This document shows positions 42,536 through 54,616 of a DNA stretch of 64,000 nucleotides, piece after piece. A program made the position numbers and the translations under genes. Source of the DNA: Cichorium intybus. Taxonomy: Eukaryota > Streptophyta > Magnoliopsida > Asterales > Asteraceae. The stretch covers positions 78,847,382-78,911,381 of the forward strand of contig CM042016.1 of NCBI GenBank assembly GCA_023525715.1. Reading direction: 5' to 3'. The notes under the pieces were generated by a model that was not told where the DNA came from, did no database searches, and saw only the letters and a program-made list of their open reading frames with translations. Every line of letters starts with the position of its first letter. Positions within the stretch are counted from its first letter, which is position 1.

Positions 42536-44483
42536 TAAGCCTATTACATCCTTAAATTCATGTTGGGTAACACTTCTAAAGCCTTCTTATGGTCCATCAA
42601 ATAATACAAGCCACCAACTAATTATGCCATTAAATAAAACTCTTTTACTTATATTATTGAATAATTTTTTTTCTACAATAAGTAATAAAATAAGCTATTT
42701 AATTTATTTGTTGATAAATAATAAAAAAAATTATGAACATTTAGTATTTATTCGAGATGTTTTATGACTTTAATGTGTGCTCGCTTACTCTCTCTCATAC
42801 ATAATTACTAGTACAATAATTTATTTATTTAATGCATATCATTTCCAACATTATTTCATGACAACTACATGTATATGAGAGTAGATCCATAATAAAAATG
42901 AGAACCAATTAATTTCAATGCATTTTTCTGTTTCTTATACCATAACGTAACAATTCATATAGATCAGAAGTTCAGACAAAACTCTCTGTTTTTTATAAAC
43001 AATCTAATTGATTTTGTATATTGAGACTTAATTAGCTTTCTGATATAGAGATCCACTTGAGGTGATAGAATTTCTTGGAACATAAACACATAGCGGAAGG
43101 CAACATCAATCAAATGATCTCTAAATCTAAGCAAGCGTTATGGAAGGTGTTTCGAACAAATCGAAAGAATATTTTCCAATATCTTAGACCTTCGGTGAAA
43201 TCCTAATTCAAGTGGTACATAAAGATCATTACTTAGTCCATAAATCAAGATTTTCAAACATTTTATCCACAATGATTTTCAAAACACATAGATTAGATAA
43301 AAAAACCAATTAGAAAACAACAAATTGATGTAAAAAAATTTAAGAAAAAATATTACGAACTTTTGAAACGATATCATCACAAAGAACAATATTGTTGTTT
43401 ATAAGTGTAAATTTTTCCCTCTAATGTAACTTGATTCAACCATCCCATTTTTCACATCATTTGATGGAAAGAAGTAAAATTGAGGATGAATGATGTCTTG
43501 GAAAGAATCAATCAACTAGATTGCAATCAATCAACTAAAAATCCATAAGCGTAGGAATCTCCACATCAAGGGGAGGGCTGGGGTTAATTTGTCTCAAGGG
43601 TAAATGAGAAAGATAGAGCTAGGGAAAAACTGAAGCGGGAACATTTTACGAGTGCATACTTTTTCTTTTTGAATTTACACAAGAAAGTTGACAGGTAAAC
43701 TCATGTCGTGTTTTACGAGTGCATACTTTTGCTCACGATGTTATAACGAATCATGTGAACTTTCAAGTAAAATTGAGGATGAATAATGTCTATAATTTGT
43801 TTGCAATTTGTATTGTCATATTTCTAATAGTGATATTCTTAGACTAATGATATTTATATATATCGTCGTCCTCCCATTCATGTTAGAGTATGTTTGCTAT
43901 TTGTAAAATACCAAAATTACGTTTATTCAAATAGACAAAAAGATAGTCTATGTTAATATTTTATGTAATAATACGATTCTAAAATGAAGATTGACTTGCA
44001 ATGCTTTGCAAAGTGTTTAACCCTTTTAATTACTATAGGTGTCGGTGTTTTGAATATTTTACTCATCGTCAATAATTTTTATTAGATCCAATTTTACAGT
44101 TGAAAATTTCATATCACATGATTCGTTATAACATCATGAGCAAAATCAGTTGTTACAAAACAAACACATGTGCACCTACTCTATAACATGGTAGGTCCAT
44201 ATGAATATCGTGGTAAATCCATTTCCCACTAAAAGGGTGGTAAAAACATTAGTTATTTGTGGGAAAACTTATTCTTTGGAGTTGGTGGTCCCTCTTCTTA
44301 TCACATAACATCAATGGCTATAATAAACATATACATGCGCACATGTACAGATAGATATAGAGAGCTGAATAGGTCAATTTTCTATGGTCGGAAGAAGAAA
44401 CAAAACTACACAACTGTGTTTGAGGTCTCTCTCTCTCAATATACGATGAGAGCATCAAATGACATGAAGGCCCTTATCCCGAC
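42536..44483. other. Intergenic sequence upstream of MIR167
   Basis: No supported gene. Contains direct repeats of AAGTAAAATTGAGGATGAAT at 43466 and 43770, TTTTACGAGTGCATACTTT near 43650 and 43711, and the inverted repeat described at 43726-44147. Confidence 0.5.
43726..44147. repeat. Inverted repeat (possible MITE)
   Basis: The left arm, from about 43726, contains GATGTTATAACGAATCATGT. The right arm, to about 44147, contains its reverse complement with one nearby mismatch, and similarity extends roughly 55-60 bases into each arm. I find no clear TSD, so the element type is open. Confidence 0.55.
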
Positions 44484-44491
44484 CTATAAAC
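44484..44491 (+). promoter_or_regulatory. Putative TATA box of MIR167
   Basis: CTATAAAC lies about 190 bases before the mature miRNA. The expected start of transcription, about 30 bases on, falls at the beginning of the (TC)35 tract. Inferred from spacing only. Confidence 0.4.
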
Positions 44492-44511
44492 ATGCAAGCC
44501 TCATGTACATG

Positions 44512-44514
<3 letters not shown>

Positions 44515-44584
<70 letters not shown>
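44515..44584 (+). repeat. (TC)35 microsatellite
   Basis: An uninterrupted TC run of 70 bases, followed by a second shorter TC tract at 44595-44610. It lies between the putative TATA box and the MIR167 stem, so probably within the 5' part of the primary transcript. Confidence 0.95.
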
Positions 44585-44586
<2 letters not shown>

Positions 44587-44649
44587 CCTTAGATCTCTCT
44601 CTCTCTCTCTACCTATCTATCTACAGCGTAGTTCTTGTTTCAAGAGTAT

Positions 44650-44956
<307 letters not shown>

Positions 44957-47169
44957 TAAAGACAGACATGAACGACGATTCCATCAACCTTATGGTTTTG
45001 CTTTCTAAAAATGGATGATTCCATTAGAATTTACTTATTGGCCCATGTAAACACTACTTACTGCGTTGTCTACAACTCCTTGGTTTGTCTTTCTTTCATT
45101 TATTCATTCTTCTTTTTTTTCTTTTTTTCTTTTTTTATTTGATTTTTTATTTTTTAATTTTTTTTTTAATTTACATAGTAATTTTGTTATCTCCTAGGTA
45201 CTAAGAAAATATCGATATGGATTTTGAATGTTATAAAATAAACTATTTACCCAAAATGCCCATCGAGATGTTATATTAAGCATTGGGTTAAAAAAAAACT
45301 AGTCCAATTAAGAGCAGGGTCTTTTTTCTTACGATCTAATCCAGTTTAAAACTCACAAGTTGCCCCTTGACTGCAAGATATTTCCAAAGATGAATGAACC
45401 GAAGCCGAATACAATTTGAGCTTGCGAGACTTCCGGTCAATCCACACGAAAGTAAGAACCACATGTTTTCTAGTTATTTTGGTTCCAATCAGTGAACTAA
45501 TCTCTGTTAGATATATAGATACAAAATGAAACAATTAAGTTATTCGAATTTGAATCTAATTATACGTGTAAATTATTATTAAAGACATCTATTCGTAAAA
45601 GAATATAAAGTTTTCATACTCTTGAGTCCTCCACTCTTGAGAGCTTATTTAGGGTTTACTTTACTTTTGTTTGTCGTAGTTTTTTATGGGTCAACCGTTT
45701 ATTTATTTCAACGTTAATAAATAAAAGATTAAATGACCAAAATTTAAAAGCATAAGACATTATTTGATCAAAACAGGTGTCTAACGATGAGTCTAATATC
45801 TGAACTATAAGCAAATATGATAATTCGTTGCAATTTATCTAAGGGCAACTTTTTGTAAATAACAACATATTTTGATTTTTTTCTCATGTAATAACCACCA
45901 ACTTATATTTTTTAATGAATTGCTGGCATGTTAGTTGATTTGTCATTTTAATGCATTTGTGGCTAATAATTAACTTATGATGTGGGTTTAATTATTTGTA
46001 CATATCTTAAAAAGATAATTTCAAAAGACATAAAACTTTTATGTTTTTTTTTTTTTTTTTTTTGTTGAAGCCAAAAAGTTTTTTTTTACCAATTACAACC
46101 AAATGTTTTTTCAAATTTTCCATTTTGCTCGATTAGCATGTTAGCAAATTTGCAAGTCACTTTAGGATTTGCAGGTCACCTTCCGGTACAATGTTTTGAG
46201 ATGATAATGGTTATTTGCCAAATATGGAATAATGCACAATCAAGACTAAATAATAATTTCCTTATCTATAACATGGTAACCAGGATCAGATACAAAAGTT
46301 TATATACATACATACAAGAACCCAAGAAATTAAGACAAACATGAATGTGTGTACATGCAATGGGAAAAGGGTGCTACAATAGTTAACAGTTTTTACACAA
46401 AATCTTGAGCTTAAGTACACGTCTTATAGAACTTCTAATGATCCATGGCACACCTTTTACAACTTATGATTATGTACTAATGGGTTACATAATGGTCTAA
46501 ATCACGCAATTATAAGAATTAAATATGTGGACAACGCATTCACAATAATAACGATATTGACAACACACTTAAACTTAACCTCCCAATTTTAATAACATTT
46601 TTATTTTCTTCAAAAGTCAAAGTTATCAACATTTCTTAAAGTCATTTTTCTTAACCAATTCTAGGATGTCTTTACTTTTGTTTACTAACCATAACTTAGA
46701 GTTCCTATACTCATTTTTTTATAGTCATCTTTGTAATAAACCACTTTTTTTCACAAATTTCAACAAAATAAATTATTTATGATGTTGCTTATTCTTAACT
46801 CAAGGACATTCACTTTCTTGACACCCACATAAATTTCTTTTAATATAAAGAGATTGAGATTACAAAATTAGATTCCTTCAAAATACCAACCATACAGTTT
46901 TATCTTCTTGATTGTATTTCATAATGATAGTAATTAATTTTTACCCATAAGTATTTCTACATACTATGAGAGTACTCTATATGAATAAATCCATCGTATT
47001 ATCTTTTCTTATAGAATTATAACCTTTTCACAATCAACTAATATTTTACATGCCTATGTCATTGGCATTTGGGGTACATAATCTTCATAAAGAATTCAAT
47101 AAGATATTGTATTAAAGATATCATAGTTCATGTTATCGGAAAAGACGCCATATTTTACAAATATTTTAA
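44957..47169. other. Intergenic sequence downstream of MIR167
   Basis: AT-rich, with poly(T)-rich tracts at 45108-45175 and 46042-46063. No protein frame with a recognisable domain; short frames at 45346-45534 (-) and 46138-46344 (+) lack supporting features. Confidence 0.5.
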
Positions 47170-47345
47170 CACTACTAGAAAAAAAGCTTTTCATGACAGA
47201 CATTCCTATCATAAATGACAAACAAATATCTCTCATTCAAACCACCGTCATAAATGACATTTAACTGTCATAAATTTATGATAGACATTAATGACATACA
47301 ATTACAACAGACTTTTATGACAAGCCTTTTGTACTTTGTAATTTT
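47170..47345. mobile_element. CACTA (En/Spm) terminal region
   Basis: CACTACTAGAAAAAAAGC at 47170-47187 is the classical CACTA terminal wording, followed by subterminal repeats of CATAAATGACA type in both orientations (47228-47300). Together with the transposase exons on its right, this marks the 3' end of a - strand CACTA element. Confidence 0.65.
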
Positions 47346-47592
47346 TAACATTTAAAAAAAATTATTGATAGATATTTTACAACGAACATTTTGTACGTCA
47401 TGCTTTTTATCGTTTTTATAAAAACTACATATTTCTAAGTGTACTAATATTCAAATTATATCACCTTCAATGTCTCATATTACAAAATATGATATATACA
47501 AATAAATACAATCCATTACACAAAAAACTATAGTTTTTCTCATACAAAGTAGTGTACATGTAAGATGACATTACTTATATCTCTAAATTAAG

Positions 47593-47791
47593 TTAAAAAG
47601 CTAAATAATCGTACAAATTAAACCCTTCATTTTTCTTGTTAGCAGTCACTACAAGCGATGGTGGGGTAGCGGCGATTGGAGGTGGTGCAATAGCAACCGG
47701 AACTGGGGCAGCTATTAGACTTTCTTGATGGTTAATGTTCACTTGAGGAAACAAAGATTTGGAAGCATAGGTTGTTGTAGTTTCTCCATTC
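47593..47791 (-). pseudogene. CACTA-associated gene, last exon remnant
   Basis: An open stretch of about 65 codons after an AG acceptor, Pro/Ala/Val-rich (AAPVPVAIAPPPIAATPP) and ending at TAA 47595-47593, lying just inside the CACTA terminus. The composition resembles the tail of plant CACTA transposase-linked proteins. Function is not otherwise recognisable. Confidence 0.4.
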
Positions 47792-48018
47792 CTTCAAATG
47801 ATACAAATATAAGTTAGACTAGATTTTATTGCACATATCATGTATATCATTATGTGTACTTATTATGGATTAAAATGTCTTAAAAAGATCAAAACTAGTA
47901 GTGAAATGTTTTAATAGAGAAAAATGAACGTAGAATGCCATGATAAATGAATAACCAAAGTACACTATTATTTCTTGCAATTAGACTTATAAAATTAACA
48001 GATGAATTTACAATTTAC

Positions 48019-48130
48019 CATAAAACATCAATTCGGTGACTAGGAGTTCATCTCCTGTGTTGATCAAGAAGGCCCTTTACTTGCATGATTACTTCATTTG
48101 GTGCTTACTAGGACGTATAACATTTGCCAC
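48019..48130 (-). pseudogene. CACTA-associated gene, internal exon remnant
   Basis: Bounded by a CAG acceptor at its 5' end and GTAAAT donor at its 3' end (- strand). The readable frame gives EVIMQVKGLLDQHRR, a TGA, then TPSHRIDVL, a helix-rich fragment seen in CACTA-associated proteins as far as I recall. A frame change lies near its start. Decayed. Confidence 0.4.
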
Positions 48131-48607
48131 CTGCATGTAAATTAAGAGAAAATAATGTATAAAAAAAGGTGTGTTTATTAATGTATAAGGTATCTACGAG
48201 TCACTGCAACTATAGTGGATCTGCCCACGTATAACAACATGACAGACGATGGTAAAAATCTGATAAACACATTTTTTTTGGTCCTGCTTGGTCTATCTAC
48301 TGTCCCTGGCCCCAATCCATTGAAAGTTTTGTTCATTTTAGTTTGTTGAAATTAACAAAATAGATGAATAAACAAGTAATTAATGTGATTATATATCATC
48401 CAGGTTCCAGATTTGAATCCGAAATTACATGCGATGGATACCTGGGATTTTGATGGAGACGATAGTAAATAAAGATTAATTTGTAAAATATTATGAAGAT
48501 TTGGGGATATCATCACCAACTCGAACCCCCTCCTCTGGCCCTCTTCGTCTGCAAGTAGTAAGCCAAGAACAAAAAGCATCCATGATAAATATGGCCAAGA
48601 CTGCAAC

Positions 48608-48664
<57 letters not shown>

Positions 48665-49041
48665 GAAATCAAACTAAAATTATAAAATGATAAAATCCAA
48701 TAAATTGGGATGTGGCTTGAAAGTGGCTGTGTGTTGTCTTTCATCTGTGAATTTGCACACATAATGACATAACTACATTCACTGTTTGCCTCTTTCCTAC
48801 ACACAATACTCATAAAGCACACATAAGATTTAAAAAAAATCTCTCATTCATTGTAATCCGTACACGCTTCAAATTTAGATGATAAAAATGTTGTTAACTT
48901 GAAATCGGCAAAGAAATATTCATGAGTTTGTTTGTGGTCGTTTAGAAGGAAAATGTCATTCTACCTTCAATTTTTGTATTTCTAGTTGGTGTTGGAAACG
49001 TATTTTTTGTATTTAACTATGAAAACGTATTTTTGTATGGT
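48131..49041. other. Intergenic or CACTA interior, with AAT microsatellite
   Basis: No supported gene. Contains an (AAT)n tract at 48608-48663. Element C is inserted at the right end. Confidence 0.5.
48608..48663. repeat. (AAT)18 microsatellite
   Basis: Uninterrupted AAT/TAA run of about 55 bases. Confidence 0.95.
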
Positions 49042-49046
49042 AAAGT

Positions 49047-49396
49047 TGTTAGAATATGGAGGCTTTGTCAACAAAGGGGTGAAGAATTTTTCTCAAGGGT
49101 TGGTAGCCTGCTTTGTTGAAGGCAAAGCTTCTTTGTTTCACATTGATTTGTGAGTGAAAGCTTCTTTGTTTCACATTGATTTGTTCACACACACTCACAT
49201 GCCTATATAAAGGGCAGCATAGCATCAAACCAAATGTACCACACAACACAAAAACACAGAGCAATAAAACATTCCTAGTTATCCGCCGTGGACGTAGGTC
49301 ATTTTTGGACCGAACCACGTTAAATTCTTGTGTTCTTAATTTGAGAGTTGAGTGTGTGAGTTTAGTGTTCGTATGCTAAGTGTCTCGATCCTAACA
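49047..49396 (+). repeat. Element C 5' LTR
   Basis: TGTTAGAATATGG to CGATCCTAACA. TATA box TATATAAAGG at 49204-49213. Contains a 33-base tandem duplication (second GCTTCTTTGTTTCACATTG copy near 49160) that the 3' LTR lacks. Confidence 0.95.
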
Positions 49397-49687
49397 AGTG
49401 GTATCAGAGCCTTGGTATAGCTCCAGAGAGTGATTTTCTGTTTTTGGGTCGAAAATATTTTGTCTCAAAAAAGATTTTGGTTTACGCCGTTGGAAAGGTC
49501 TCGTTCCGCAGATTCCGAAAATATATTTTTTCGAAATTTTTGAGCACCGGAAGACCTCCAAATCGCCGGTCAAAGTTGGTCAAAACTCGCCGGAAAATTG
49601 GCCGGAAAAACCAGTTCGCCGGAGAAGACGACACTGTAGCACCGGAGTTTCGCCGGAGAAGACGACACTGTAGCGGTACTGTAGCAT

Positions 49688-50168
49688 TTACAAAACAGGT
49701 CCCTGAAGTTTCAGAATTTGCAAAACAGGTCCCTGAAGTTCCAGAACTTGCAAAACAGGTCCCTGAAGTTCCAGAATTTGCAAAACAGGTCCCTGAGGTA
49801 CCAAAATTTGCAAAACAAGTCCCTGGAGTTCCGAAAATTGCAAAACAGGTCCCTGAACCTTCAGAAAATTGCAAAACAGGTCCCTGAACCTTCAGAAATT
49901 GCAAAACAGGTCCCTGAATTTTCAGAAAATTACAGTTTAGCCCCTGAACTTTCAGGAAATTGCATTTTAGCCCCTGAACTTTCTGAAAATTGCAGTTTAG
50001 CCCCCGAACTTTCAGAAAAGTGCATTTTAGCCCTTAACTTTCTGAAAATTGCAGTTTAGCCCCTAAACTTTCTGAAAATTGCAGTTTAGCCCCCAAACTT
50101 TCAGAAAATTACAGTTTAGCCCCTGAATTTCAGAAAAATTGCATTTTTCACCCTTAATTTCTGAAAGA
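49688..50168 (+). repeat. Tandem array of 16 units of about 30 bases in the element C leader
   Basis: Eight units with core CAAAACAGGTCCCTGAA start at 49691, 49721, 49751, 49781, 49811, 49841, 49872 and 49902. Eight diverged units with core GCAGTTTAGCCCCTGAACTT start near 49932, 49962, 49992, 50022, 50051, 50081, 50111 and 50140. Period is 30 bases, with a few 29/31 steps. It fills the leader right up to the gag start. Confidence 0.95.
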
Positions 50169-50190
50169 AAAGTGTATTTTGTCCGTTAAA

Positions 50191-53100
50191 ATGGCAGAAG
50201 ACGGTAAAATTAAAATTGAGAAATTTGATGGTACCGATTATGGATTTTGGAAGATGCAAATTGAAGATATGCTGTATCAGAAAAGTTTGCATTTGCCTAT
50301 GTTGGGCGTACAACCCGATGACATGTATGATGAAGATTGGAAGTTGTTGGATCGACAAGCCTTGGGCGTAGTTAGGCTTTCATTGGCGAAGAGTGTTGCG
50401 TATAACATTGTCAATGAAACAACTACTTATGGAGTATTTAAGGCTTTGTCCAACATGTACGAGAAGCCGTCCGCTTCCAACAAAGTGTTCCTCATCAAAC
50501 AATTGGTTAACACCAAGATGAAGGAAGGCATGTCAGTTACCGCTCACATAAACGAGTTTAACTCAATTATCTCTCGTTTAGCCTCAGTTGCAATAAAGTT
50601 TGAAGATGAAGTACAAGCGCTCCTCCTTTTATCATCTTTGCCCGACAGTTGGTCAGGCACAGTCACAGCTGTTAGTAGTGCATCTGGCACTACCAAACTC
50701 ACTTTCGAGAGTATGCGTGACTTAATTGTAAATGAAGATATCAGACGGAGAAGCAATGGTGAGACTTCTAGTTCTAGTTCTATATTGCATACAGAAAGTA
50801 GAGGAAGAAAAAACGAAAGAGGACGTGGTCGAGGCAGATCAAAGTCCAGAAAAAGAGGCCAGTCAAAAACCAGAAAAGACATTGAATGCTGGAATTGCAA
50901 AGAAAAAGGTCACTTTAGAAGCCAATGCCCAAAACCACAAGCTGAAAAGAAAGAAGTAAACAATGTATCCTCTGAAGATTCGGAAGATTTTCTCATATGT
51001 TGCGTTGAGAATTCGGCAGAATCCTGGATTATGGATTCAGGTGCTTCTTTCCATGCCGTCTCATGCCCAGATATGGTCAAGAACCTACAAACAGGTGCTC
51101 TTGGCAAAGTTCGTTTGGCCGATGATCAAGTGCTTGATATTACGGGTATCGGAGACGTAGATTTGAAGACCTCCTTAGGAACCACATGGACATTGAAAGA
51201 TGTCAGGGTTATTCCAAACTTAAGGAGAAAGTTGATTTCAGTTGGTAAGTTGGATGATGAAGGGTTTGATGTTCACTTTGGGGGTGGACAATGGAAAGTG
51301 ATCAAAGGCAACTTGGTGATTGCCAAAGGAAAGAAGAAAGGCACTTTATACATGGTAGAGATACCTAGTGATGGTGTTCATGCCGTAACCACAAATCCGA
51401 GTCCATCTAATTTATGGCACCAACGACTCGGACACATGAGCAATAAGGGATTGAAGATGTTGACTCAGAAAGGGAAGTTTCCAGACTTGAAGAAAGTTGA
51501 AACAGAATTCTGTGAATCTTGTGTCCTCGGGAAACAAAAGCGGGTTACTTTTGTAAAGACGAGGAAGACACCGAAAGCTCAGAAGTTGGAGCTTGTTCAC
51601 TCTGATGTATTTGGACCAACACCAGTTTCATCCTTAGGAGGAAAAAACTACTATGTAACCTTTATTGATGATTCAACACGCAAGGTATGGGTCTATTTTC
51701 TTAAAAATAAATCTGATGTATTTGATACTTTTAAGATATGGAAATCTGCTGTTGAAAATGAAACTGATTTGAAGGTAAAATGCCTGAAGTCGGATAATGG
51801 TGGTGAATACATAAGCAAGGAGTTTGTTGACTACTGTGCCAAGCAAGGGATAAAGATGATCAAGACGGTCCCAGGAACCCCTCAGCAGAATGGTGTAGCT
51901 GAGAGAATGAATAGAACTTTGAATGAAAGGGCTAGAAGCATGAGGTTGAATGCTGGTTTACCAAAGACATTCTGGGCCGATGCAGTTAACACTGCAGCCT
52001 ACTTGATTAACCGTTCACCGTGTGTTCCCTTGGATTTTAAATTGCCGGAAGAAATGTGGCAAGAGAAGGAAGTAAGTCTCAAACACCTGAAAGTATTTGG
52101 TTGTACTGCTTACAGTTTGTTAAAAGATGGTGACAGTGATAAACTTGATTCAAAGACCAAGAAGTGCACATTCATTGGTTATGGGTCAGATGAAATGGGT
52201 TATAGGCTTTGGGATAGTGAAAGCAGAAAGATAATCCGAAGCAAGAATGTCACCTTTAACGAAGCTGAGTTATACAAAGACAGGAACAACAAAAGTCCAG
52301 AAGTCCAGAAGGAGTACGTTGAATATGAAGGTGGTGAAAAGAAGAAAGAAGCTTCAGTTGAAATCCCTGAATCTGGGGATGATTCAACTGACAGTGGGAG
52401 CTCAGAGGATGATTCCAGAAATGACTCTGAAGATGAATAAACCAGCCCTCCAGCTCCAGAGTCCCCAGCCACACCTCAAGTTCAACCAAGAAGATCTTCC
52501 AGAGTCATCAGACCACCACAAAGATACTCACCATCTGTCAACTACATTCTTTTGACAGAAAATGGTGAACCCCAGTGTTACTCTGAAGCTAAGAGGTTGA
52601 AAGATTCATTGCAGTGGGAGCTAGCAATGAAAGATGAAATGAAGTCGCTTGAGAAGAACAAGACCTGGTTTCTAACGAAGCTTCCATCCGGGAAGAAGGC
52701 TCTTCAAAACAAATGGGTTTTCAGGGTCAAGGATGAACATGATGGTACCAAACGGTACAAAGCAAGATTAGTAGTCAAGGGCTTTCAACAGAAAGAGGGA
52801 ATCGATTTCAATGAAATATTCTCTCCAGTAGTGAAGATGACCACTATCAGACTTGTTCTCAGCATTGTAGCAGCAGAAGGTTTGCATCTAGAGCAGCTAG
52901 ATGTCAAGACAGCTTTTCTACATGGTGACCTAGATGAAGAAATTTACATGACACAACCAGAGGGTTTTCAGATTAAAGGCAAAGAAAACTTGGTGTGTAA
53001 ATTGAAGAAGAGCTTGTATGGTCTGAAGCAAGCGCCCAGACAATGGTATTTGAAGTTTGATAACTTCATGAGAAGAGTTGGTTACAAGAGATGTGACAAT

Positions 53101-54120
53101 GACCATTGTTGTTACATCAAGAAGTTTAAGGGTTCTTATATCATTCTACTACTCTATGTAGATGATATGCTGATTGCAGGCTCAGACTTGACATAGATCA
53201 AGAAGTTAAAAAAGCAAATGTCTGAAGAATTCGAGATGAAAGACTTGGGAGCTGCAAACCAAATACTCGGGATGAGTATTTTCAGAAACAAAGAAGATGA
53301 CTCTTTGACACTCTCTCAAGAGAAGTACATTGAGAAAGTGTTAGAGAAATTCAGCCTTAAAGATGCCAAGATCAGAAGCACACCTTTGGGAAGTCACTTT
53401 AAGCTTTCTAAAGTTCAGTCACCCAAATCAGATGAAGACAAGAAAGAAATGGCTAAAGTACCTTATGCATCTGCAGTTGGTAGTCTCATGTATGCAATGG
53501 TATGCACGAGACCAGATATTGCACATGCAGTGGGAGTTGTTAGTCGATTTATGTCCAATCCGGGGAGAGAACATTGGGAAGCAGTTAAATGGCTGCTAAG
53601 ATATTTGAAGGGGACTTCAAAAGTGGCATTGCATTTTAAAGGGAAAGATGTCATTCTGAAGGGTTTTGCAGATGTAGACCTTGGTGGTTGCAAAGACTCA
53701 TACAAAAGCACTACCGGGTATGTCTTTACAGTAAGAGGCACTGCAGTGAGTTGGATGTCTAAACTCCAGAAAAGTGTTGCCCTTTCAACCACAGAAGCAG
53801 AGTATATGGCAGTTGCTGAAGCAAGCAAAGAGCTTATATGGTTGAAGAACTTTCTCGAAGAACTTGGCAAGGAACAAGTTGATTGTGCACTGTTTTGTGA
53901 TAATCAAAGTGCAATACACCTTGCAAAGAATCCTGTCTTCCATTCGAAGACAAAACACATACAGCTGAGATATCACTTCATCAGAGAAAGAATTAATGAT
54001 GGTACTCTGAAGTTGAAGAAGATCAAAGGAACTGAAAATCCAGCTGATATGTTGACTAAGGTTGTTACCTTAGAGAAGTTGAAGCTCTGCATAGCTTCAA
54101 CTGGCCTTCAGGATAATTGA
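50191..54120 (+). pseudogene. gag-pol: Element C gag-pol polyprotein, one frame with two in-frame stops
   Basis: Start chosen at the ATG of 50191 (AAAATGGCA context). One frame of 1,310 codons runs to TGA at 54120, broken only by TAA 52438-52440 and TAG 53194-53196. Domains in order: gag capsid-like (FDGTDYGFWKMQIEDML; LSSLPDSW), zinc knuckle CWNCKEKGHFRSQC, protease with WIMDSGASFHA (intact Asp-Ser-Gly), pre-integrase LWHQRLGHMSNKGL and CESCVLGK, integrase core with VHSDVFGP, KSDNGGEY and NGVAERMNRTLNE. RT follows with KWVFRVKDEHDG, DVKTAFLHGDL and YVDDMLIAGSD (intact), and RNase H with TEAEYMAV and CDNQSAIHL; its first Asp motif reads FADVDLGG. The first stop lies in the acidic linker between integrase and RT, the second just after the RT catalytic box. 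No frameshift seen. Confidence 0.95.
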
Positions 54121-54294
54121 AGAGAAGGCCAGGGTAACTAGGAAGGAGCTAAGATCAAAAGTGTTTTTTTAATAGACAGTTGAAGCACAGGTGAAGATTG
54201 TTCCGTGGCTTCAAGTGAGAGAGAATGTGTGTTTAAGGATCAAGATTTGGATGGCAGAGAAAGACTAAGTTGTTCAAGCCTCCAAGTGGGAGAT

Positions 54295-54611
54295 TGTTAG
54301 AATATGGAGGCTTTGTCAACAAAGGGGTGAAGAATTTTTCTCAAGGGTTGGTAGCCTATTTTGTTGAAGGCAAAGCTTCTTTGTTTCACATTGATTTGTT
54401 CACACACACTCACATGCCTATATAAAGGGCAGCATAGCATCAAACCAAATGTACCACACAACACAAAAACACAGAGCAATAAAACATTCCTAGTTATCCG
54501 CCGTGGACGTAGGTCATTTTTGGACCGAACCACGTTAAATTCTTGTGTTCTTAATTTGAGAGTTGAGTGTGTGAGTTTAGTGTTCGTATGCTAAGTGTCT
54601 CGATCCTAACA
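54295..54611 (+). repeat. Element C 3' LTR
   Basis: Identical to the 5' LTR apart from two adjacent bases (CCTATTTT versus CCTGCTTT) and lack of the 33-base duplication. Follows the polypurine tract directly. Confidence 0.95.
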
Positions 54612-54616
54612 AAAGT

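Larger units (their letters stand above)
49047..54611 (+). mobile_element. Complete young copia LTR retrotransposon, element C (Tork-like)
   Basis: LTRs at 49047-49396 and 54295-54611, perfect TSD AAAGT (49042-49046 and 54612-54616), primer-binding site TGGTATCAGAGC at 49399-49410, a polyprotein region in one frame, and the polypurine tract AAGTGGGAGA at 54284-54293. The LTRs differ by two adjacent substitutions and one 33-base duplication in the 5' copy, so the insertion is recent. Only two in-frame stops interrupt the polyprotein. Tork lineage is inferred from motif wording. Confidence 0.95.

Noticed and set aside
42450..42767. 105-codon + frame
   Set aside because: Begins inside the right arm of the MITE and has no domain or promoter.
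44257..44592. 111-codon frame ending in Ser-Leu repeats
   Set aside because: Its end is the (TC)35 tract and nothing recognisable lies before it.
49444..50059. Repeat-protein genes on + and - strands
   Set aside because: Frames stay open only because the tandem unit is 30 bases long; they lie in the untranslated leader of element C.
49688..50168. CRISPR-like regular repeats
   Set aside because: Contiguous tandem units without unique spacers, inside a plant retrotransposon leader.
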